64,000 nucleotides of DNA from Fistulifera solaris (GCA_030295235.1 AP026123.1:2294001-2358000), one strand, 5' to 3'. Shown: positions 20,039 through 33,100, numbered from the stretch's first letter. Program-made: numbers and translations. The notes: generated by a model not told the origin, from the sequence alone.

Positions 20039-22203
20039 ATGAGCACCGATGAATCATCATCCTTTGCGGCCGCATTGGCCGCTGCCTTGCAAGAAAATGA
20101 ATCGAAAACACCGACACCTGCTGAACTCATACATGAGACGTATGTGAAATTATGCCACGATGATCCGTACGATTTGAATGCGAATGGTTGTGAATTATTG
20201 GCGCAGGAATTATTGAAATCCGAAACGTCCTACGCTCTTTCGTCGCGACTCGTACAAGGTCTGGATCAAGTATTACGACGACCAGCCGATACGGAGAGTT
20301 CACAAACGAAACTCGAACGAGCCGTTTCGTTTTTGGCTTGGACGGTGCATGTTCGAATACCTTGGACTTGTTTGAATCTGATTTGTAGTCCGTCTTCCAA
20401 GTCAGCGGATGAGAGACTACAAACCGCCAAACGATACATGGGATCGTATCGGGGGAGTCACCAATTTTCTAATACTGATGACAATTTACTACAAAAGATG
20501 ACACAGCAATTGAGTATTGCGGAGGACCCTCGAAATCCGACAGAAAATGAGCCACTGGATAATTTGGAATCAAACGAAGGCGAGAACGTCGAAGTGACAG
20601 CAGCAACCCAACAATACCCAAGCACCTTAGAGGAGGAGGAAGAAGAAGTGTGGGCAGCCGAATCCGATCCGGATGACTTTGAATTTGAATCAGGTTATAA
20701 CTATCAAGAAGAACTACAAGGACTCCAGGAATGGGCCGCACAGGCCGTAATCGATCCGCATGCACTCTCCCTGGCATCCGATGATCCAACTTGGTCCGAT
20801 ATTGCGGTAGGAATAGTTTCTTTACTGACTCCGGTGCGGTATAGCTCTCATTTAGCGGCCTTGTCGAACCAAGATTGGAAGGGATCATGGGAGTCCTGTT
20901 AGTGCCCTTGATCCTGTCGCTTTTAGTTCTCCCGGATCAAAATTTAGACTGTCCCATGTGGAGCATGAGTACCAACCATCGAGGTGAATTTCAACGTCTA
21001 GGTTTTCATGTCATGCAAATAATACGTGACGCTGCATCACACCGACCGGACGTACTCCTGACACCTTACATCGAACTACTGCAGAATTTGCTTCAAGTAC
21101 AAACAGCACAAAGTGAACCTGCGAAAAGAGTCTTGCCGGCGGCGTGGGTAGGATTGGGATCCTTATCGGCACTTTGTGATAGCGCGTTGGCTGTGGGAAC
21201 CAACCAGGCATCAATGCTTCCTATTGTGCAAAACGGCATCATTGAATCATGTGAGCAATTAACCTTGTTGCTGGAGCGTTCCCAAGGTGACGCCGAAACT
21301 TATTGCTCGGTCCAGTGGTCCTACCTGTCTCTGATGCGTGCGCTAGCGGTCGATCCCGTTTCTAACATACCTGCTATGGGAAGCGCGCACGGTCAACTCT
21401 TGTTGCAATCGGGTTTATTCCGCCAATGGCTGTTGCACTGGATGAGTCAAAAAAGTAAAGACGACGCAGAAGTGGTTCATGTACACAGGCTGATGCACCA
21501 GACACTGTGGGATTTATGTGCGGCGAGTCCAAACTTGTTGGGAAAGTATGCTTGGAGGTTCCCAAATGTAGCAGCGACCGTTACGAAGGAAACCATGGAG
21601 ATCGGCGTGAACACCCTGTTGTGGAATTTGTTGGGCATTCTTTTGAGCAAAAGTGATGCACCGATATTGAAGCTTCGTAACTCCGTCATAGCGGAACCGC
21701 CCAGTACAGCGGATTGTCAAACCAACGCGTGGTTGGCGTTTCAATCTCTTTGTCGTAGCATGGAGGCTATTTTGCTGCGTTGGCGAAAGAAAGTAGAGGG
21801 AGGAGAATCGAAAAGCGAATCTTCAAGGGAAGAAATGAAAAAAGACATTCACATGGTTAAAGAGTTCGAAACTTTCGTGGGAGTTATAGCGAAGTCGCAG
21901 CTAACGTGCCAACTCCTTTTGGAAGAAATGGTGCCGATGGTAGACGGCAAACACCCTCTCGCAATACTAAAGTCATGTTTACAGCCTCTTAAAGAAGCGC
22001 TGCAAGACTGGCCGTCACAGATTGCAGGTTCCGTTTGCGATAAGGGGCCGAACGATGATGATTCTGATGATGAAAAGGATGGAAGTATCCGCAAACGAAC
22101 ACACGCGCTTCCAATTCAGGAAGTACGGAACTGCATTAAGACGCTTTCTACAATTTTTCTAAGTCATGGGGAAGGCACCCGATCGTCCAGTAAATCTGAT
22201 TGA
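20039..22203 (+). CDS. Unknown large alpha-helical protein
   Basis: Not recognised. About 720 residues, nearly all predicted helix with HEAT/ARM-like spacing (LLTPYIELLQNLLQV, VLPAAWVGLGSLSAL, SYLSLMRALAVDPV, FRQWLLHWMSQ). An acidic disordered stretch (LEEEEEEVW, then ESDPDDFEFESGY) lies about residues 200-230. The C-terminus has an acidic patch (NDDDSDDEKDGS) followed by basic residues. The frame changes once at the GGG run 20881-20883, where one missing G joins LSNQDWKG to IMGVLLVPLILSLLV without loss. The content suggests a scaffold or an importin-like/assembly factor, but no family motif supports either. Confidence 0.75.
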
Positions 22204-22253
22204 TAAGTGATCAACTGAATCGAGCTGATCGTAAATTCCCGTTGATGTAAAAG

Positions 22254-25200
22254 CTAGCGCTTGAGCGTGCGTTGCTTTTCGGCAGCAATTACCGTACGGC
22301 TTGAATCGACCATCAAGCCTTTTCGTTGCCTTACCTGCCGAATGTATTTCAGCGCAATATTGCCCATACCAGTTGAACTATCTCCGGTCCGTTCTAACTC
22401 GCCAAAATCTTCTCTTTCTTCTTGACTAGTTGGAATCCAGAAAGGATCTTCGTCCAGGAGTTCCCAGTGGCTGAAGATTAACTCAGGAGCTGTCACTTCG
22501 CCGCTGGTTTTTCGGAAAAGCTCTGTAGCCAGCCCAAACGACTCTGCTTGTGGTATCAAGGCAGATATAAGCAACAAGTCCGTACCGTCTACCATTGTGT
22601 CTTCCGTAACCTTTCCTCGACGCTTGCTCAAAACCGAGTACAATGATCCTAGCCCCGTGAGAGAAGAATGAAGTGTTAATTGGAGAACACCCTCGACAAG
22701 CCGAGCGGGGCGACTGATGAGGGCGCTTCGAATAGCGGTCCGAACAGCCGAGACAACCATTCCTCCCGAAAATGATTTTGCCGGACCATAAATATCATCT
22801 TTCAAGGTCAAAGCAATTTCAACACCCTCTAGTACGACAAGAACGTGTCGGTTAGGCTCTTCGCAAATCCATCCAGATCGAACGGCCATTTGAAAGCCTG
22901 CAACACTGGACTTTCTCATGTCACGATTCCATATCCGGAATGCAGCTTCATCGACGTCTGATTTCGGTGTCTCATCAGGTTCTACGCGTTGCTGAGTTGA
23001 GCGGATAGATTTGCGCAATGAATCATAGGCGTCCTTTTGCTCCGATTCTGTGACAGATAACTGCTGAATGTCTTCCTCAACAGGGTTGCCGGATGTGTCG
23101 TTCAACGAAAAAACTTCACCGCTCTGTGCTAGTACTCCTTTTATCGATGATCCTGTTTTCATTCCGTTGGTCTCCATGAGCCCGTTACCATTGCTATCCA
23201 GGAAGTATAAAAGATTAGACACCTCACTCAAAATCTGCTTAGCAGTTTCATCGCTATGCGTGCTAGCAGTCTGGCTTTCGAGTCCCAAGCCTCGCCCAAG
23301 TATTAAAATGTCGCGAATAGTATCATCGTCTGGACTGAATGAGCGGTCTTGCTCGTGTAATTTTAACGCTTTAACAATTGACGGTGCAAACGGAACCGCC
23401 CTTACACTAATGGCAGCTCCTTTCCCTGTCAAGAAAATACGCGATCTTCCATGACGCGCTAAAGCCACGCCTTCTTCTTCATTGTATGGTGGGATGGTCA
23501 TTTGTCTCAACGGCGGCCTAGTTTCGTCCTCGAAGAACGCCTCGAAGCCGTTCTCCTCTGTCTCCTTGTCAAACCAGCTTGTTGATTCACCAAAGTCTAC
23601 AATAGGATCCGATACGCGAAATTTGATTCCTTCCTTATTGCAATAGACGCGTTCCAAGTCAATCAGCGATTGCTCAAGATGAAGTTCGCCTAAAGCAGCA
23701 AGAAGCTTTTCACCTCGGGCTGTCGAGGTAACCTCGATAGCTGCATCCGCCAACGACAACTTGACTAGACCTCGCTCTAAAGCATCTCCATCTCCAGCGT
23801 TCTCTGGTTCGATGCTCACCTTGACAAGAGGACGTAAATTGTTGCCAGTGAAACCTTTAATGGGCATAGCTCCTTTGTCATTACAGAGTGTTACCGTTTT
23901 AAAAGGAACACCTTCCAAATTAGAGACAGCACAAAGATGCCCCGCTGGTACCTCTGGAACACATATGAATGAAGAGCCCATGAGAAGAAAGAGTCGAACA
24001 GTCCGCTGTAAAGGTTCATCAGTCGATGACGCAGGATACTTTGGGCCGAACAAATGATAAGCGTCACCAGTTCGTAAGAATCCCGACAGCACACGTGCTA
24101 AGCCCAGCAAGACCGTGGGTTCACCATTGTCAGGGAGATGTGGGTCTCTGATTTGAGACCTGTTTGTACTAATATACTTGCTTACATGGGCGACGGCTGG
24201 GGCCTGAGGTGTGGCATCGCACGCTTTTACGCAGTTTTGTATACCATTCCACGTTTCTTGCACCACTGAGGTATCCGTGAAATGTTCACAAAGGCTCAAT
24301 ACATTTCCTCTGACGGCCGATACTGCATGTTCGGGTGATGGGCAATATTCACAAATGGTATCCAAAATGGCGGGTGCCAAGGGACGATATCGACGTAACA
24401 GTGCACGAAGAAACAATTCTTCATTGCTCGCCGCAACTGCACTTTGCAGTTGTTTCAGCTCGTCTAAGGTAGATGGAAGTTTGGCATCCATCGATGTACA
24501 ACCTGTTTCGAGTGCTTCCAAGAGTGACTGCGCGAGCTCCTCGGTCAGGTTCAATTTTTGATTGCGATTCTCATGCATAGCTGCCGCCGTAGAAGTCGCT
24601 TGGTAGATCATCCAAAGCGGCTTTAAGACGTATTTTGCAAACATGGGCTCATCGTGACTTCCCTGCTTCCATTTTAATACCTTGCTGTTGACATATTTGA
24701 CACCGGAAAAGAGTGTTTGCTTCAAAATAACCGGTTTGATCGGCAGGACTTTTTGTCGAAACAGCGATCGAGCCATGGACTGAACAGTGAAACCCCATCC
24801 AAAAAGAGCCGAACAAAAGATCACGTTGCCTACTGCCGGGTCGAAGTTCCAGCACGCCTCGTACGTTTCATCCTCTTCCTGTTCTCCCAACGACGCGGCC
24901 GATCGTAGCATGGCGGAAGCGGCCGCATTCACGGTTTCTAGTAAGGTTCGAAGACGCAGGTAACTTTCGGTGGGATCCAAGCCGAGATCCGTAAACAAAC
25001 GATCAATTTTGTTGATGACCAGAACAGGAACCAGTCGATGCATGTACGCTTCTCGCAGTACTTGATGCGTTCTGGGTGCCATCCCTTCCACGGCATCCAA
25101 TACTAGCAAACAGGAATCACAAGCCAGCAAGGATGAACTCACTTCCATACTAAAGTCCGTGTGACCCGGAGAATCCAATAGATGAATGATATAGTTCTCG

Positions 25201-25525
25201 GTAGCGTCCGTTTTGGGAGATTTTAAAGTGTGCTTGAGTCCGATGGCCGAACTTCGCATGGTGATGCCTCGACGCTGCTCCTCTGGATCCGAGTCCAGGT
25301 AGCGTACAGTACCAGCAATTCTTTCGGAGATAATACCATTGTATTCGATGAGATTGTCAGCAAGAGTTGTTTTTCCATGATCGACGTGCGCTAATGCAAC
25401 ATTACGAGAGAGTAGAGTGAGGAACCTACATCACACCTTGTTGATTACAGCTTCATGCGAGAGATTTTCGTACCTATGATCGTCACTAGTCTTGTAGCAG
25501 AAGGTTCGAGGAAAATAGACGACAT
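22254..25525 (-). CDS. EFL1: EF2-like GTPase, 60S ribosome maturation factor EFL1/Ria1
   Basis: Translational GTPase related to EF-2 that, with SBDS, releases eIF6/Tif6 from late cytoplasmic 60S subunits. Exon 1 25525-25474 (MSSIFLEPSATRLVTII), intron 25473-25391 (GTACGA...ATTAG, phase 1), exon 2 25390-22254; about 1062 residues. Seen: G1 AHVDHGKTT directly after the splice, RRGITM switch I, G3 LDSPGHTDFSMEV, G4 VINKIDR, and the EF2 domains II-V to the C-terminus. The insert of about 150 acidic/Ser-rich residues in the middle (ESEQKDAYDSLRKS region) and the length above 1000 separate EFL1 from EF-2; the diphthamide loop of EF-2 is not present. The stop is close to that of the convergent neighbour (51 bases). 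Confidence 0.93.
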
Positions 25526-26013
25526 GCGTGTTGAGATGATCTTTCGCTTCTCTTATCGATAAAGGGGTTGCTTCTTTGATTTATCGTCTCTTTGTTTCGT
25601 TTTTATTCGTTTTTTTTTGTGGTTCATAGCGTCGCGTGTCTCATTCTTGCGCGCGTCTCGATAATTAAAGTCACGGGTTGAGCTGGGCGTATGACGTCAT
25701 ACCGCGAGGAACAAGTACTATCCAGTAATATGAAAACGTTGAGTGCCGGTCAAGAAAAGTATGCTACTTACAATTTTACAGTAAGAGGACCACGAGTAGA
25801 AAATGTCAGGCACTCTACTTCATAGAGTACATGAAACGGAGTATTTTTCCGACCCGCAAGATGCAACGAATGCCTCTCACAAAAACCAGAGCGAAAAACG
25901 AAAACGAAGATCCTTCTCCTTGCTTTTTCCATCCGATCCAACCTATTCCCAAGCATTCTTGCGCAAAGAAAGGACCGAACTTGATAAGGACCGTAGACAG
26001 GGCGAAGACTAGC
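25526..26013. promoter_or_regulatory. Divergent promoter with palindromic CRE
   Basis: Between EFL1 and the acidic-repeat gene. GTATGACGTCATAC at 25689-25702 is a 14-bp perfect palindrome holding the full CRE TGACGTCA. A T9-type run near 25600 and CT-rich stretches surround it. Two out-of-frame leaders in the 5' flank of the plus-strand gene are not called. Confidence 0.55.
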
Positions 26014-27311
26014 ATGGCCAAGGAAGCCATAGGTGAGGAGCAATGTCATAAGATTCTAGCGATTATCCAGTATCTCGACAAGAATGGTTTTCCCAAGGTT
26101 GCCAAAAAGCTCAAACGTAAACTAAAGGAGAAAGTCGACGGATCATTACCGAGTAGTATCAAAGGACAGTGGATCTGGGAAGGTCACGAGACTAAAGCCA
26201 CGGAGGAAGAGCGTGAAAAATCGAAAAAGGAAAAGAAAAAGCAAGAAGGAGAAAAAAGCCAAAAGCAAGTCCAAGTCGAAACCAATAGACGACTCTGACG
26301 ATTCGATTGACGACAGCGAGTCATCCGAGGAAGTGTCATCGAAAAGAGTAAGAAGAAGATATCAAAGAGTAAGAATGATAAGTCGAAACGAGTAGATGAC
26401 TCTGACGAGTCGACCGACGACAGCGAGTCATCGGAAGCCGAATCTACGAATAAGAGCAAGAAAAAGCGATCTAAAAGCAAGGCAAAGCCGAAACCGGTAG
26501 ACTCAGACAATTCGATCGATGATAGTGATTCATCTGAAGACGAAACTTTGAAAAATACGGCATTCAAGGGCAAGTCAAAGTCGAAACCCATGGTGGACTC
26601 TGACGATTCGATCGATGATAGTGAGTCATCGAGCGATGAATCTTTGAAAGAAAGCAAGCAATGCAACAGCAAGTCAAAGCCAAAACCGGTAGTAGACTCG
26701 GACGACTCGATCGATGACAGTGAGTCATCCGACGACGAAGTTATGAAAAAGACAACTTCGAATGGTAAGTCAAAGTCGAAATCCGTAGTAGACTCTGACG
26801 ATTCGATGGATGATAGTGAGTCATCGGACGATGAAGCTTTGAAAACGACCAAAAGGGAAAACAAGCTATTGCAAAAGAATTCGATGAATCGTGCTCTAGC
26901 GACGATTATTCGTCTCAAAACAGCTCGGAAAAGAACACAAAAAAGAAGAATAGCGCCACGAAAAAACAAAAAGAAGATTCGTCAGAGAGTTCAGTCGATG
27001 ACTCGGAGACATTGAGAGAAAAGGAAAGACAGGCACGCCGAAAGAAGAAAGACGGCAAAGGATTATCTTCAAAGAAATCAAGGCCCAAAATACAACGAGC
27101 GGTATCATTTTCTGATGACGAGCACGTTGTCCATCTTCTGTCGCCTATGCAACGTGGCGAGAAAGAGAATTGCTTTTACAATAAAGCGGATCTCAAACGC
27201 TTTCAACAAGAAAATAGGGATGAAAAAGTCCAAGCGGCAAATCAAAGCCTCCAGGATATGATCGCAGCAGCGGGGGTCACCATGGGATATACGCTCCCTT
27301 TTCCCTCATAG
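26014..27311 (+). CDS. LisH-like, Ser/Asp/Lys repeat protein (Nopp140/SRP40-like architecture)
   Basis: Likely a nucleolar, CK2-phosphorylated protein by composition. Start at ATG 26014 (MAKEAIGEEQ); an upstream in-frame ATG at 25831 reads poorly. Residues about 10-35 (ILAIIQYLDKNGFPKVAKKL) form a LisH-like helix pair as at the N-terminus of Nopp140/SRP40. Then come Lys blocks alternating with acidic Ser blocks (DSDDSIDDSESS), and a C-terminus (QRAVSFSDDEHVVHLLSPM ... NKADLKRFQQENR) that is not the SRP40 C-terminal domain, so true orthology is doubtful. The reading frame changes about three times between 26213 and 27012, all in A-rich or repeat sequence. Product about 430 residues. Confidence 0.7.
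26285..26840. repeat. Degenerate coding repeat, DSDDSIDDSESS units
   Basis: About six units of roughly 80-100 bases, each coding a Lys-rich spacer plus DSDDS-IDDSESS. Typical casein kinase 2 substrate pattern (Ser followed by acids). The DNA repeat itself is a likely site of slippage. Confidence 0.75.
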
Positions 27312-27536
27312 CTCATAGATACGCGTGTGTGGTAAAGGTAGACATTCTACCTATCAACTAAAGAGTGCTACATGATAGACAAGATGCTGAGAGTAAAAGA
27401 TGATTCTAATCAATATGCTTTATAAATTTATGAAATTTCATATACAAGTAACGCGAGAGTATAGAAGCTCTCGAAATGATACAGGAAATCAGTGTTTTTG
27501 AAGCTTTGCCTTTTCCGCGTCGCGAAAGTGTACGTT

Positions 27537-29273
27537 TTAAGCGTTCCATTTTCGCCAGCGTCGTACCGGTGCTTTCACTGGCGTTGCGACCGGTGTTGGA
27601 GCTGGAGCCTTTACTGGAGTTGCCACAGGCGTCGGAGCAGGTGCCTTTACTGGAGTTGCCACAGGCGTCGGAGCTGGTGCCTTTACTGGAGTTGCCACTG
27701 GAGTCGGAGCTGGAGCCTTCACTGGAGTTGCCACTGGCGTCGGAGCAGGGACGGGGGCTTTCACTGGTGAAGCCACGGGTACCTGACCGCATCCATTGGA
27801 TATACACGTGACTTGACTGGCCCAATTGCAGACTTGCTTCGATCCATCAAAAGAAGACCCGTCGAGCATTTCACTTCTCCTCCTATTTGAACTCCATTTT
27901 GGCACGTGATGAATCCAGTACAAGCACTTGATGGGACCAAGCCCGTAAAACCACTTGGACAACAAGCTACGGAGGTAGGAGAAGCCACTGGAGACGGCGG
28001 CTTCACTGGAGCTGCTACAGGCGTAGGAACAGCCACTGGTGACGGCGGCTTCACTGGAGTTGCTACAGGTGTAGGTACGGCCACTGGGGACGGCGGCTTC
28101 ACTGGCGCTGCTACAGGCGTGGGCACAGCCACTGGAGACGGTGGCTTCACTGGAGCGGATACCGGTGTCGGGGCTTGCACAGGCGGAGCAACAGGAGTTG
28201 GAGGACTGGGGAGACTTGCGGAACACCCTCGATTAACTTGCAAGGCCGTATTGACGGTTTGAGACCATTGACCATTTACATCGTGTGCTGCAACCCAAAA
28301 GAAAGCACCTCCGTGGCAGCTGTAAGCCGTGTTCACCTGATCCATGACGGCTTTCGCGGCAGCAGCTCCCGTGTTACTGCCTGTTCCAGCGCAATCACTG
28401 ATGCAGAAGCCAAGAACGAGGCGATCCGCTTGTCCATTGAAAAGCGTGGTGACGAGGTTCTGATAGTGAGCAGATGTCTTAACTGTACCAACGCCTGCGT
28501 TGAAAAATCCATCTCTTGCCGGTCGCGTAATTCCATTGTAGTATTGCGGCATGAGAAAGTCAATGGAGCTGCTGACACTTTGTAGCATGGTCAAATAGTC
28601 CGATCCGGCGACGAGATCGGCGTCCATTGGAGCATGGGTGACGAGTGCATTCGCCGGAAGTTTGCTGCGAAGTCCTGTCGTCACCTGTTTGAGAAAGTTG
28701 ATAGCTTGAGCCCCCTTGGTGAATCCAGAACCGTTCTGATTGTTTTCGTAAAAGTATTCGTAATCAATGTCGACACCGTCCATGTTGAGCTCGTTAACAA
28801 TCTGGACTAGACGGTCGACGACTTGAGTTTCCCGTCCAAAACAATATTCCCAGCAGTCATTGACGTCTCCCGCCCAGCTTCCTCCCATTCCGGCACCACC
28901 GAAACTCAACACAATTTTCTTTCCTCTGGCGTGAAGGTCGTTGATCAGGTTGGGATTGGGAGCATTGTTGCAGATGGGCGGTGTGGCGATTTCGCACGTC
29001 GGACTGCAAATGTTCTTGGATGGACTCCATGTATACGAAACCGCAAAAGATAGCATGATATGAGTGTATTGATCCAGCTGCGCTGCTGTAGGGCATGCTT
29101 GCCAGTTTCCTAGAAAGGCAACCTGAGCGTTGTCGAAGTGTGAGCGCACATTTTGTTCTTCGTGAAGATGATCGCGCGCGCTGAAATCTTACCATGCGGT
29201 TGTCTTCTTTCACCAAGGCGTTGGCGAAGGAAACGCAAACACATAGAATGTTTAAAAGTCGAGTAATTGACAT
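27537..29273 (-). CDS. Secreted GH18 chitinase-like protein with CBM14-like chitin-binding domain and Ala/Pro repeats
   Basis: Paralogue of the gene at 9.6-11.3 kb. Exon 1 29273-29193 (MSITRLLNILCVCVSFANAL, signal peptide), intron 29192-29123 (GTAAGA...CTCAG, phase 0), then one long exon. GH18 marks: SFGGAGMGGSW, DGVDIDYE catalytic motif, MPQYYNG, GGAFFWV. It is followed by four copies of PVKPPSPVAVPTPVA, then a six-Cys module (ACCPSGFTGLVPSSACTGFI, ITCQNG, FDGSKQVCNWASQVTC) that has the CBM14/peritrophin-A spacing, and five copies of KAPAPTPVATPV. One frame change falls in the A4 run at 27849-27852 (plus strand), inside the binding module, probably sequence error. Unlike its paralogue it ends without a hydrophobic tail, so it should be free or wall-bound by its binding domain. 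Confidence 0.88.
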
Positions 29274-30142
29274 GGTCGACGAGCTTGTAATTACTTCCTC
29301 TTGGCTTTTGATTTTATGTGACAATGAATGATGATTGAGAATGGATGCCGAATGCCGATGCACATCGGAGTGGAAATGTACGTTAGAACGTGTGTATGAC
29401 TTCCTCAAGACCAAGAACAAGATAATGACCTAAAAAGAAGTAATGAAAGATGAAAGGTCATTCATTCATGTCCCAAGACGTTATCTAGAGAGAAAAATAT
29501 ACACCGAACGATATAGCGAAAAAAACGAATAATCGAGGTTCAAGATTATTCAAGATGATTTGGTGATAACGCAAGGGTCATTGAAATTGTCACTATCAAC
29601 TTAACTTCTGAAGAGTATACTCCGTATCCGGCAACTCCGTACTTTGTAACCTACTCCGAATTTTCTGTTACGTGGACAAGGGACAAGTTCCAATTTCCTT
29701 CAATGCTACTCCGTAAACCATAATGACTTTCACTTTCGGAATCCGTAATCCGTACCAGGTAATCCATGCCAGTGGGTTCGTAATTCGTAATGCTTTTTCC
29801 CTTTGTAGGGGCTTACCAGTATCAATTTGTTATGTTCGTGCTACTTTACCAGTAAGATTGGGCTATAATAAAGAAGCGCATCTGAAAAAAAAACGCCAGA
29901 AGGGCAATAATAAATTTACGAATAATGACCTGGACCCAGTTTCTCCTTTTTCCCGAGATGAACGGGAATGTATTTCATTCACGGTCATGACGCAGCGTTT
30001 AGTTCACGCGTTTGCGAAACAGGGCGAATGACAAAGAACACGAACGTTTCTATCATTCAATTCATTCATTACAATATATTCATTCGTATGCGTTTGCGAT
30101 TATAGCATCCAATTTGAATAGATAACTAAGTTTTTTATCATT
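29274..30142. other. Divergent intergenic region with ACTCCGTA cluster
   Basis: About 870 bases between the second GH18 gene and the HECT ligase. ACTCCGTA occurs three times (29619-29626, 29634-29641, 29708-29715), and GTACCAGGTA once (29752-29761). An open frame at 29723-30031 has no recognisable content. ATTCATT repeats lie just before the HECT start. Confidence 0.55.
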
Positions 30143-33100
30143 ATGTTCGACGGTCAGTTTCGGACCCGCCGGAACGTAAATTTGGGCGGAAAGACGAGTC
30201 GCAGCCGGAAGGAAATTCTGGAAGATAGCAAGCGTCAGCGACAAGATCGTGAAAAGGCACAACGGCGAGAAAAATGTGCTATCTATGTACAAAAATTGCG
30301 GAGAGGGGCGCAGGCGAGAAAGAAGCTGATCGAACAGCTGGAACATTCGTTGACACACGTTACCGGCATTGACACCTACACACGAAACCTCGATGTCCTC
30401 TTACGATTGTACAGCGGATCGAAAATACCGGACGCAAATGTCGAAATATGGCTGAGAAATTATTCCCTAATGCTTCAAGGCCACGGAACGCAGCTAAGAG
30501 AAGGAATTCTCGCGAAATGGGTGATACGAGCGACCCTTTTGTGGATGCAACAAGCACCGACCGCCATCGCTGAGAGAGATGCGATTTGTTCGGTGATTCT
30601 TGAGCATATTTTGTCGCAAAAAGATTATGTACGACAAAATCTTGGATACGATTCAGGGTATAGCTTAGCAGTCGACACGATGCTTACCACAACGAACAGC
30701 CGGTTGACACAGTTGATTTGCGACACCATCTTCCTTGCTACACCTCGCCCGGCTGGAGAAGCAGTCTTGGGTGCTCTTTCTTTGCTGCAGTCTTCCAAAG
30801 TGGATTGGCAGAAGCTACAAGCTTTGTACGAGTCGCTATCCGAGTCAACGGCGATTGATCCACGATATATTTATCTAAGGGATACAGTGGATAAAATTGC
30901 TGCGCAACACGGTCTCGCGATGCTACGTTCTGTGCTAAGTTTACCGTCTACAAATGCTGTTCAAACTGGTGTCGTAGTTGGAATTACGAACAAATTAATG
31001 GCGAGGTCAACTGCTGTTCCATTCTTTTGCAGTCTTTTGGTTCGTGACGAAGACCCTGTGAAAGTACTGTCGTCTTCTCCAGAACGTTCCGTTGCGACTC
31101 CCATCAATACAGATGAAAATGATAGCAGTAGCGACGAGGAAGACGAATGGAGTTTAAGAAGAACATCGAATACCGTTCCTTCAAATAAAGTTTCGTCCGT
31201 AGCACGCGCGACAATGAGGCATGAAATCAAGACAGCCGCTCAGCTGGACCGTGTCATGAGCGCCGAGTATCAGAGTTGGCGCAACCAGTCCTTGGAACTT
31301 TTACGGAGTGCAAACAATGAGCGGGCTATCGCTGTTGCACGCGAAATCGTTGACGCGCGTCGTTGGATCAAGTGGAGTGCTGATCTCGTTCGGCCGTCAG
31401 ATAGCATGGAAATCGTGGGGACTGAGGACATGTTTGCACTGCTGGGCCAGTTGTTGAAGCCACTGACAGGCCTTACTGTCCGACAAAGTTCTCGTAGTAC
31501 GTTTTTGTCACAGTTGGCCTTTGAGCCAAGTATTTCGGAGCACTTGTGGTTTTACACGCAAAGGTTCGGTGAGCAAACTCATGACGCATCTTTTCTTACA
31601 GCCATGTCTGCATTCTGCGACCTTCTTTCGCATCGGCTCATCGCCATGCTGGATAGCCAGTTTCTTGAGCAATACAACAGTGCGGGTAGTCGAATTCGTG
31701 CAGGAGATGCTATTCTGCGAGTCAAGCAGATCTTGTTTAGTCTGTACTGGGAAAAGCCCGTGAAAACAGGGGACTTTAATGGGGTTTTTGACACCAGATA
31801 TTCTGTTGATGGCCTAAGAGCGCGTCTCTTTCTCACCGGTACGAAACTTTGGAATAGCTTACACGATCGATGGTGTCGTCTTTTACGTCACGCAGAGATC
31901 TGTGACGAATCGAATTGGTTGTTTCCTGACTTCTCGTCGTTCGGAGATAGCAATGCTGTGGTTCGCGGCAACACGCCAACTAATGACGACCAGATGGATC
32001 TCGACGAAAGTGAAGACGAGCAGATGACAGGAGACGATCTAGATCAGCTTGCAGATGTTTTCAGTGATCCAAAAATGGGGCGTGTCCTTACGTCTATACC
32101 TCAAGCTCTGCCCTTTGATCGCCGTGTTCGACTATTTCAGTCGCTGCTTAATAATGACAAGCAAACGACTCAAAATGACGAGGCGGCGGCTCGATCAGCA
32201 TTAGTTAATATGCTTAGAGGTGAAGACGTTGACATGATGAGCGGCCGTGAACGTGTTAGTATTCGGCGAGATCGTCTTTATTCGGATTCCATGGAGACTC
32301 TGAACAAACTTGGCTCTCGTCTTCGCCGGCGCGTCCAAGTCAGCTTTGTAAATCAGCACGGTGCTGCTGAAGCTGGAATCGACGGAGGTGGGGTCTTCAA
32401 AGAATTTATTGACGATTTGATCAAAGACGCGTTTTTGAGGCCGCAGGGTTCTACTGCTACGCACCAGCTATTTTCAGTTACTCAACAGCAAACGCTTGCC
32501 GTGAATACATCACTTGTTGTTGACCAAAAATTCTGGACCAATACGAATTCCTGGGACGTGTCTTGGGAAAAGCAGTATATGAATCCATTCTTGTAGATCC
32601 GCAATTCTGCTTGCCATTCTTAAATCAGCTGCTGGGCAAACGAAACTCTCTAGAGGATCTTAAGAATTATGACCTGGAGTACTATCGGAACCTTATCAAG
32701 CTTCTTTCTCTGTCAGCTGAAGAAATTGAAAGTTTATGCTTGACGTTTGAAGTTACGATTGGTGACGAACGAACGGGGAAGGTTCACATGGTTGACTTGA
32801 TCGCAAACGGTCGAAATGTAGCCGTGACAAAGCAAAGCGTAATACAGTATGTTCATTTGGTGGCGAACCATCGCCTAAATGTCATCTCGGCTGCACAGAC
32901 CAAAGCTTTTTTGAGCGGCTTCCGCGATCTAATCCCCGCGCCATGGGTGCGCCTTTTCTCATCTTACGAATTGCAAAAACTTATTTCGGGTGATGATCGA
33001 GGTATAGACGTTCTGTCATTAAAAGATGCTATGCAATACGCATCGGGATATCATCCGTCGCAAGAGGTTGTGAAATGGTTCTGGGAGATTGTGTGCGAAA

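Noticed and set aside
27906-28262. Gly/Thr-rich frame opposite the second GH18 gene
   Set aside because: Antisense shadow of the PVKPPSP repeats.
29723-30031. 102-residue frame in the spacer before the HECT gene
   Set aside because: No domain, overlaps motif cluster, biased composition.
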